Assembly: GCF_050003625.1 (NCBI RefSeq)
Contig: NC_134399.1
Coordinates: 107,734,615-107,798,614, forward strand
Direction of reading: 5' to 3'
Length of the DNA: 64,000 nt
Source: Haematobia irritans
Taxonomy: Eukaryota; Arthropoda; Insecta; Diptera; Muscidae
Positions 58,010 to 64,000 of this stretch are shown in pieces. The notes under the pieces were generated by a model. That model had not been told where the DNA came from. It ran no database searches and saw only the letters and a program-made list of their open reading frames with translations. Position 1 is the first letter of the stretch, and each line of letters opens with the position of its first letter. A program made the position numbers and the translations under genes.

Positions 58010-58559
58010 TCAGGGTGAAATTCTTGGACGATTTAACGATATCCGTATGTCTGTTGTAAGGCTGAGGCGCTTCAGTAATGAATCTATCGTGCTGAAATTG
58101 TGCACAAACCCATCTTTTTTCTACAAGCAGTTAGAAGATGGGAAAATCTAGAGGTATTTTAGGTCCATAAATAGATACGCTAAATTTAATATACATCGGT
58201 GCATGTTTTGATATAGCGCCCATATAGTCCGATCTCCTGATTTGATTTCTTGAGGGCATGGAAGCCGCAATTTTTATCCAATCTGCATGAAGTTTAAAAT
58301 CTAGAGGAATTTAAAGTTCGTAAAGAGCTATGTCAAATTTGGTACATATCAGGGATGGAAAATACAATTTTTAAGAAAGTACAAAAAATGTATTTTTTTG
58401 AGCGAAAAAGTATTTTTCACAAAATGTCAACAAAAATTCCATTGGAAGATTATATTGTCAAGGGTTTCTTTAGACTGAATTTTAAAGAAAATAAAATTTT
58501 GTTTGTCAACTCCTCAATTTTAAATATTTTTTTTTTGTTTTATATGCGCTTATAAATAA

Positions 58560-59092
58560 AAAAATTGTCAAAATTTTCGATAGAAATAAAATCTTGACAA
58601 AAAGTTCTATAGACATAAAATTTTGACAAAATTTTCTATAGAAATAAAATTTTGAAAAAAATTTCTATAGAAATAAAATGTTGACAAAATTTTCTATAGA
58701 AATAAAATTTTGACAAAATTTTCTATAGAAATAAAATTTTGACAAAATCTTCTATAGAAATAAAATTTTGACAAAATTTTCTATAGAAATAAAATTTTGA
58801 CAAAATTTTCAATAGAAATAAAATTTTGACAAAATTTTCTATAGAAATAAAATTTTGACAAAATTTTCTATAGAAATAAAAGTTTGACAAAATTTTCTAT
58901 AGAAATAAAATTTTGACAGAATTTTCGATAGAAATAAAATTTTGACAAAAAGTTCTATAGACATAAAATTTTGACAAAATTTCTATAGAAATAACATTTT
59001 GACAAAATTTTCCGTAGAAATAAAATTTTAAAAAAAATTTCTATAGAAATAAAATTTTTACAAAATTTTCTATAGAAATAAAATTTTTTTGT
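58560..59092. repeat. 29-bp CTATAG minisatellite
   Basis: About 18 units, several identical in a row. Confidence 0.95.
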
Positions 59093-59095
59093 AGA

Positions 59096-59363
59096 GTTTG
59101 TACGGCTTGAGGTCATGTTGTAATACAAGAAAATAAAATTTTAGTTTTTTATAGTGTTTTATTTTTAATTATTTCCAATAATTCGAACACCATCGTTGTC
59201 CGTCCTCAGGGAAATTAAATTTATTAATAAGATATAGTGACTTGCTCGACACTGCGTTTGAGTTTTGAGTGTAAACTCAAAAGAAAGAATTAAAAATAAA
59301 ACACTATAAAAAACTAAGATTTTATTTTGTTTTATTACAACATGACCTCAAGCCTTACAAACT
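59096..59363. mobile_element. Foldback element (about 268 bp)
   Basis: Arms of about 75 bp, GTTTGTACGGCTTGAGGTC ... TTATAGTGTTTTATTTTTAAT on the left and the inverse at 59287-59362, around a central part of about 115 bp. Confidence 0.85.
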
Positions 59364-59992
59364 TATACTAAAAGGTCAACCATACAACAACTACAAGCAA
59401 TAAAATTTTGACAAAATTTCCTATAGAAATAAAATGTTGACAAAATTTTTTTAAAATAATATTTTTTTGGTAGTTTTTGGTAAGATTTTCTCCAAATGTT
59501 GGTAGATTATTTTTGTCTCATGTTTCGGCTGTGACTGTAATGGTGCGCATTATTTTAGTACGTGATCGATAACTTCTCGTCTAGGAAGTGTTCGTATGGA
59601 AGCGTAATATAGAAACACATGCTTTTTTCGACTAAATCATTCTTAAAATTCAATAATATCGTGTTTTTGACTATGGTTTTTACAAAATCGAGATTTTCTT
59701 TCCACAGACTTTCTCAAAATATTGAAATATTTTATCAAAAATATTGTATCATAAATCTTATATCGACTCAAAAATGTTTCCACAAAAGGTACTAAATCAT
59801 TCGCGGGGGTACCACGGTACTGACCAGGGTGAAAAAGTATTGAAAAAAGTAATATAGTACTGCATTTTCAATCCCTGATAGATATCAGGTCATCTTGAGA
59901 TTTAAAATCTGAAGCTATTTAAGATCCAATAGGAGCTGTGCTAAATGAAATGTAATTTTTATCGATCAATGTTTCATTATAACCCTCTTATA

Positions 59993-60926
59993 AAGGGTGA
60001 TTCTTTTGAGGTTAGGATTTTCATGCATTAGTATTTGACAGATCACGTGGGATTTCAGACATGGTGTCAAAGAGAAAGATGCTCAGTATGCTTTGACATT
60101 TCATCATGAATAGACTTACTAACGAGCCACAACGTCGAATTTTCAGTGAATGGGCCCTAGAAAAGTTGGCAGAAAATCCGCTTTTTTATCGACAAATTTT
60201 GTTCAGCGATGAGGCTCATTTCTGGTTGAATGGCTACGTAAATAAGCAAAATTGCCGCATTTGGAGTGAAGAGCAACCAGAAGCCGTTCAAGAACTGCCC
60301 ATGCATCCCGAAAAATGCACTGTTTGGTGTGGTTTGTACGCTGGTGGAATCATTGGACCGTATTTTTTCAAAGATGCTGTTGGACGCAACGTTACGGTGA
60401 ATGGCGATCGCTATCGTTCGATGCTAACAAACTTTTTGTTGCCAAAAATGGAAGAACTGAACTTGGTTGACATGTGGTTTCAACAAGATGGCGCTACATG
60501 CCACACAGCTCGCGATTCTATGGCCATTTTGAGGGAAAACTTCGGAGAACAATTCATCTCAAGAAATGGACCGGTAAGTTGGCCACCAAGATCATGCGAT
60601 TTGACGCCTTTAGACTATTTTTTGTGGGGCTACGTCAAGTCTAAAGTCTACAGAAATAAGCCAGCAACTATTCCAGCTTTGGAAGACAACATTTCCGAAG
60701 AAATTCGGGCTATTCCGGCCGAAATGCTCGAAAAAGTTGCCCAAAATTGGACTTTCCGAATGGACCACCTAAGACGCAGCCGCGGTCAACATTTAAATGA
60801 AATTATCTTCAAAAAGTAAATGTCATGGACCAATCTAACGTTTCAAATAAAGAACCGATGAGATTTTGCAAATTTTATGCGTTTTTTTTAAAAAAAAAGT
60901 TATCAAGCTCTTAACAAATCACCCTT
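59993..60926 (+). mobile_element. DD41D-type mariner deletion derivative, copy 3
   Basis: 934 bp, ends as in copies 1 and 2, TA at 59991-59992 and 60927-60928. It shares the internal junction of copy 1. Confidence 0.95.
60106..60819 (+). CDS. Mariner-type transposase catalytic domain (237 aa, lacks DNA-binding domain)
   Basis: Same structure as the 39464-40177 ORF: MNRLTNE joined directly to PQRRIFSEWALEKL, and catalytic Asp35, Asp128 and Asp170. Here the third block has the usual DLTPLDYF, so all recognised catalytic motifs are intact. No helix-turn-helix region precedes it. The nearly unchanged frame in two of three copies points to recent spread; whether the protein is made cannot be told from the sequence. 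Confidence 0.9.
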   Translation: MNRLTNEPQRRIFSEWALEKLAENPLFYRQILFSDEAHFWLNGYVNKQNCRIWSEEQPEAVQELPMHPEKCTVWCGLYAGGIIGPYFFKDAVGRNVTVNGDRYRSMLTNFLLPKMEELNLVDMWFQQDGATCHTARDSMAILRENFGEQFISRNGPVSWPPRSCDLTPLDYFLWGYVKSKVYRNKPATIPALEDNISEEIRAIPAEMLEKVAQNWTFRMDHLRRSRGQHLNEIIFKK

Positions 60927-61072
60927 TAGGTCAATCTCCCGATTTGACTTTTTTTGACTTGACAATTCTTACTTGATATTCCCGCAATTTTATGAATGAC
61001 ACTAAAATCAATAACGTTAGTGTTTATTTTAATATTTACTGATTGATTCGATCAACAAGCATCCACCGTACA

Positions 61073-61600
61073 CTGAAAAAAAAGCTTGAACGGTTCCAAA
61101 TAGTTTGGTATTGATTCCGATCCAAAGAAACGGAGAATTGAAGTAAGGATACTTCTAAGACACAATTCTTTGAGTTTTGTATTTGATTCTAGGAAACAAA
61201 TAATTTTAATTTATTCGTTTTTAAAATTTTTCATGTCCTATCAAACTCCTTTAAAAATATAGAAATAGATATTATGCTAAGTTTGAAAAATCTCCTAATT
61301 TTTAAAACTTCTTTGCTTTGTCGTGAAGATACAAAAAGTCAAAACTTAAACACGATTTAATTAGTTTTAAAAAAATTTTTCTTATTAAAGCCAAGTTGAC
61401 CCATTTACAAGGCGAATCACTTAACTATATGAACAAAACGACTTCAATGCAAAGTTTATCGACTTTTCGACAAGGAAACAAACTTTATAAATGAAATGCG
61501 AAAAAAAGTTTACTTGGATCCAAAGATTTTGACCTACTCTTAAGGATTTTGGTATTAATTCTGAGCCAAAGATGCGGCTTCTTTAAAGACATTTTTTAGC
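61073..61600. mobile_element. Diverged relative of the giant foldback family
   Basis: CACTGAAAAAAAAGCTTGAACG, then GGTATTGATTCCGATCCAAAG and ACTTCTAAGACACAATTCTT, follow the right arm of 34028-35403 at low identity. The end is indistinct. Confidence 0.6.
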
Positions 61601-61834
61601 GATCTATTTGGCCTTAAATCTATGATCAATAAAATTAAAATTAGGATTCATATTTCATTTATCGAATTTTCATATTATTTTCGCGATATGTTAATAAAGC
61701 TATTCACATACAAACAAATGCCACTTTAAATATCCAAATTATAGCGGATACCTCAAGATAAAAATGTTTTCTTAATTCAAACAAAAAAAAAATCTAAAGA
61801 TGCTCAATCCTCAAAATAAGTCTATATTTGAAGC
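61601..61834. other. AT-rich intergenic sequence
   Basis: Nothing recognised. Confidence 0.5.
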
Positions 61835-63004
61835 TTTTTATACCCTCCGCCATAGGATGGGGAGTATATTAAATTTGTCATTCCATTTGTAACACATCGA
61901 AATATTGCTCTAAGAACCCATAAATTATATATCGGTCCACTTTTACGTATAGCCCCCATATAAACGGACCCTCAGATTTGACTTGCGCAGCCTCTGAGAG
62001 AAGTATATTTCATCCGATCCGGCTGAAATTTGGTACATGGTGTTGATATATGGTCTCTAACATCCATGCAAAAATTGGTCCACATAGATTCACAATTATA
62101 TATAGCCCCCATATAAACCGATTCCCAGATTTGGCTTGCGGAGCCTCTAAGAGAAGCAAATTTCCTCCGATCCAGTTGAAATTTGGAACATGGTTTTAGT
62201 ATATGGTCTCTAACAACTGTGCCATATCGGTCCATAATTATATATAGCTCCCATATAAACCGTTCTCCAGATTTGACCTCCGGAGCCTCTTGGAGGAGCT
62301 AAATTCATCCGATCCGGTTCAAATTTGGAACGTGGTGTTAGTATATGGCCGCTAACAACCATACCAAAATTGGTCCATATCGGTCTATAGTTATATATAG
62401 CCGATCCCCAATCCCACAAAAATTGGTCCATATCGGTTCATAATCATGGTTGCCACTCGAGCCAAAAATAATCTACCAAAATTTTATTTCTATAAAAAAT
62501 TTTGTCAAAATTTAATTTCTATAGAAAATTTTGTCAAAATTTAATTTCTATAGAAAATTTTGTTAAAATTTCATTTCTATAGAAAATTTTGTCAAAATTT
62601 TATTTCTATAGAAAATTTTGTCAAAATTTCATTTCCATAGAAAATTTTGTCAAAATTTTATTTATATAGAAAATTTTGTCAAAATTTTATTTCTATAGAA
62701 AATTTTTGTCAAAATTTTATTGCTAAAGAAAATTTTGTTAAAATTTTATTTCTATAGAAAATTTTGTCAAACTGATTTATATACGTATTTAATCGGTATT
62801 TTTTTAATTTAATATATACCACGTATGGACTTACTTACAATTTAGAAAACGGTGTTAGAAGATTTTAAGATACCTTGCCATCGGCAAGCGTTACCGCAAC
62901 TCACGTAATTCGATTGTGGATGGCAGTGTTTAGAAGAAGTTTCTACGCAATCCATGGTGGAGGGTACATAAGCTTTGCCGAATTTACGGCCGTATATACT
63001 TGTT
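61835..63004 (-). mobile_element. Helentron/DINE-1-like element, nearly complete
   Basis: The left (3') end is TATACCCTCCGCCATAGGATG; the right (5') end is the complement of AACAAGTATATACGGCCG with TACCCTCCACCATGG. Three to four modules lie at 61920-62430, then a 29-bp array (62480-62770). Close in structure to 450-1781. Confidence 0.75.
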
Positions 63005-63347
63005 TATCTTAAATCTAAAGATTCAATATTTCAGTTCATTTAAGGACGATTTCTTTAACCCTGCTACTATGTTAGAAAAAACTTACAGATTTTATGTTGG
63101 GGTCATATCATGACCCACACTTAATTTTGCAAAATAAAATGAAATGTGTATCTAATTAAAAGGTTTTTTATAGTTTGGGATCATCGGAATAGGTTATTGT
63201 TACTGGAATTTTCTGTCGTTGAGACGAACATACCGTTTATTTTGCCAGTTATGCTTTTATTGAAAGTTTTTCTTTAATGAAAAAATTTACACTTTTTTAA
63301 TTTACTCGCGCCTTTTGGTTGTAAAAAAGTTGTATGTAGGTGGTAAT
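63005..63347. other. AT-rich intergenic sequence
   Basis: Nothing recognised. Confidence 0.5.
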
Positions 63348-63545
63348 GGGAGCTACCGTGGCGCAATGGTTAGCATGCCCGTTTTACAAAGGGTCATGGG
63401 TTCAACCCCAGTTTCGACCAAACACCAAAGTATTTTTTCAGCGGGTGGAATAATATGTCTTCTGCTGGTGACTTCTCTATGTGGTTTCACCGAAATGTGG
63501 AACCACGTGCAGATTTGGATTCATCGTCCCAAATAACTATAAAAA
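63348..63545 (+). mobile_element. tRNA-derived SINE, diverged
   Basis: Box A GTGGCGCAATGGTTAGCATG and box B GGGTTCAACCCC, then the body (TTTTTCAGCGGGTGGAATAA, GTGGTTTCACCGAAATGTGG) parallel to 12478-12830 but older. The TAACC tail is not seen; the end is approximate. Confidence 0.75.
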
Positions 63546-63929
63546 CAATATTCAGTTCTTCATCAACAGAACCATAAAAAAAACTAACTTATTACATACA
63601 AACATTCACCCATTAGAAAATGTAATTTTTATACGGAAATCGCGATTTATATCAATTCAGTAAATTGTGAGCAATATTAAAAGTCGTACACCGATTGTAA
63701 TGAAATAAAGCTCATTTTATTCGAAATATATTAAACTAACTATTTCTGAACCAAAACTGTGATTTTCGACCCATTTTTATTTTGTAGGAATTTTTAAAGA
63801 ACAAAATTTTTTTTGTTAAAAATTTCAATTTTTTTTTTCTAAACTTAAACGATATCTCTAAAACTACTTAGAAAATTGAAAAGCAATGTAAAGACGGCTT
63901 AAAGATAATATTCTTTGGGATTTTCGGTT
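63546..63929. other. AT-rich intergenic sequence
   Basis: Nothing recognised apart from T- and A-rich runs. Confidence 0.5.
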
Positions 63930-64000
63930 TGTTATACCCACTACCATAGAATGGTGACGGGGGTATAATAAGTTTGTCATTCCGTTTGTAACACATCGAA
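63930..64000 (-). mobile_element. mini-me/Helentron-like 3' end, cut by the window edge
   Basis: TATACCCACTACCATAGAATG, GGGGGTATAATAAG and TTTGTCATTCCGTTTGTAAC match the 3' end of 18395-20489. Confidence 0.8.

Larger units (their letters stand above)
58350..59877. mobile_element. hAT-like non-autonomous element carrying a 29-bp array
   Basis: Starts CAGGGATGGAAAATAC and ends GCATTTTCAATCCCTG, imperfect inverted termini of hAT style. The 8-bp flanks GTACATAT and ATAGATAT match at six positions. Inside are about 18 units of the 29-bp repeat (58560-59092) and a foldback (59096-59363). No transposase. Confidence 0.6.
58010..60960 (-). mobile_element. Old mini-me/Helentron-like element with two inserts
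   Basis: ATTTAACGATATCCGTATGTCTG and GGAAAATCTAGAGGTATTTTAG resemble the modules of 18395-20489. The sequence continues after a hAT-like insert (58350-59877) and after DD41D copy 3 (59993-60926) with GGTCAATCTCCCGATTTG. The outer boundaries are uncertain. Confidence 0.5.

Overview
This window is repeat-dense intergenic DNA from a higher fly, most likely a muscid of the Stomoxys/Haematobia type. The evidence is AT-rich sequence, a decayed mariner very close to the Himar1 (horn fly, irritans subfamily) transposase, mini-me/DINE-1-like elements with GTCCGTC microsatellites, tRNA-headed SINEs with TAACC tails, and no bacterial-style gene organisation. I found no host protein-coding gene. Nearly every open reading frame is either inside a transposable element or is a by-product of tandem repeats.

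Most of the window is built from a few families. (1) Helentron/DINE-1-like non-autonomous elements, about 1-2 kb, start AACAAGTA and end in a hairpin at TATACCC...GGGTATA. They carry 153-bp internal modules and often a 29-bp CTATAG minisatellite. (2) Several MITE-like families share CAC...GTG ends and 2-bp target duplications; one carries two tRNA-like heads. (3) CCAGC...GCTGG elements of about 1 kb also contain tRNA-like pieces. (4) Three 934-bp mariner-type elements (DD41D spacing) keep a catalytic-domain ORF. (5) There is one dead Himar1-like mariner. (6) Two 5'-truncated non-LTR retrotransposons are present. (7) There are three tRNA-derived SINE copies and two hAT-like inserts.

Layout: 0.45-7.5 kb holds Helentron-like elements with MITEs inserted and a long 29-bp array. 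7.6-13 kb holds a foldback MITE, a stretch without recognised features, and a mosaic of tRNA-headed elements split by SINEs. 14.2-17 kb is a three-level nest (Helentron, then LINE, then MITE). 18.4-20.5 kb is a Helentron split by a CCAGC element. 22.9-25.2 kb and 30.1-34 kb are 29-bp arrays, the second with three 442-bp tandem units. 34-35.4 kb is a giant foldback. 38.3-42.3 kb is a four-component nest (LINE, then Himar1-like mariner, then DD41D mariner). 43.6-51.3 kb and 51.5-56.2 kb are further nested mosaics. 58-61 kb is a Helentron split by a hAT-like element and the third DD41D copy.

The elements do not form a pathway; their relations are host, parasite and insertion order. The clearest signals are the deletion-derivative DD41D mariner, in which two different internal deletions reached almost the same structure, and a SINE whose 3' end matches the 3' end of a LINE in the same window.
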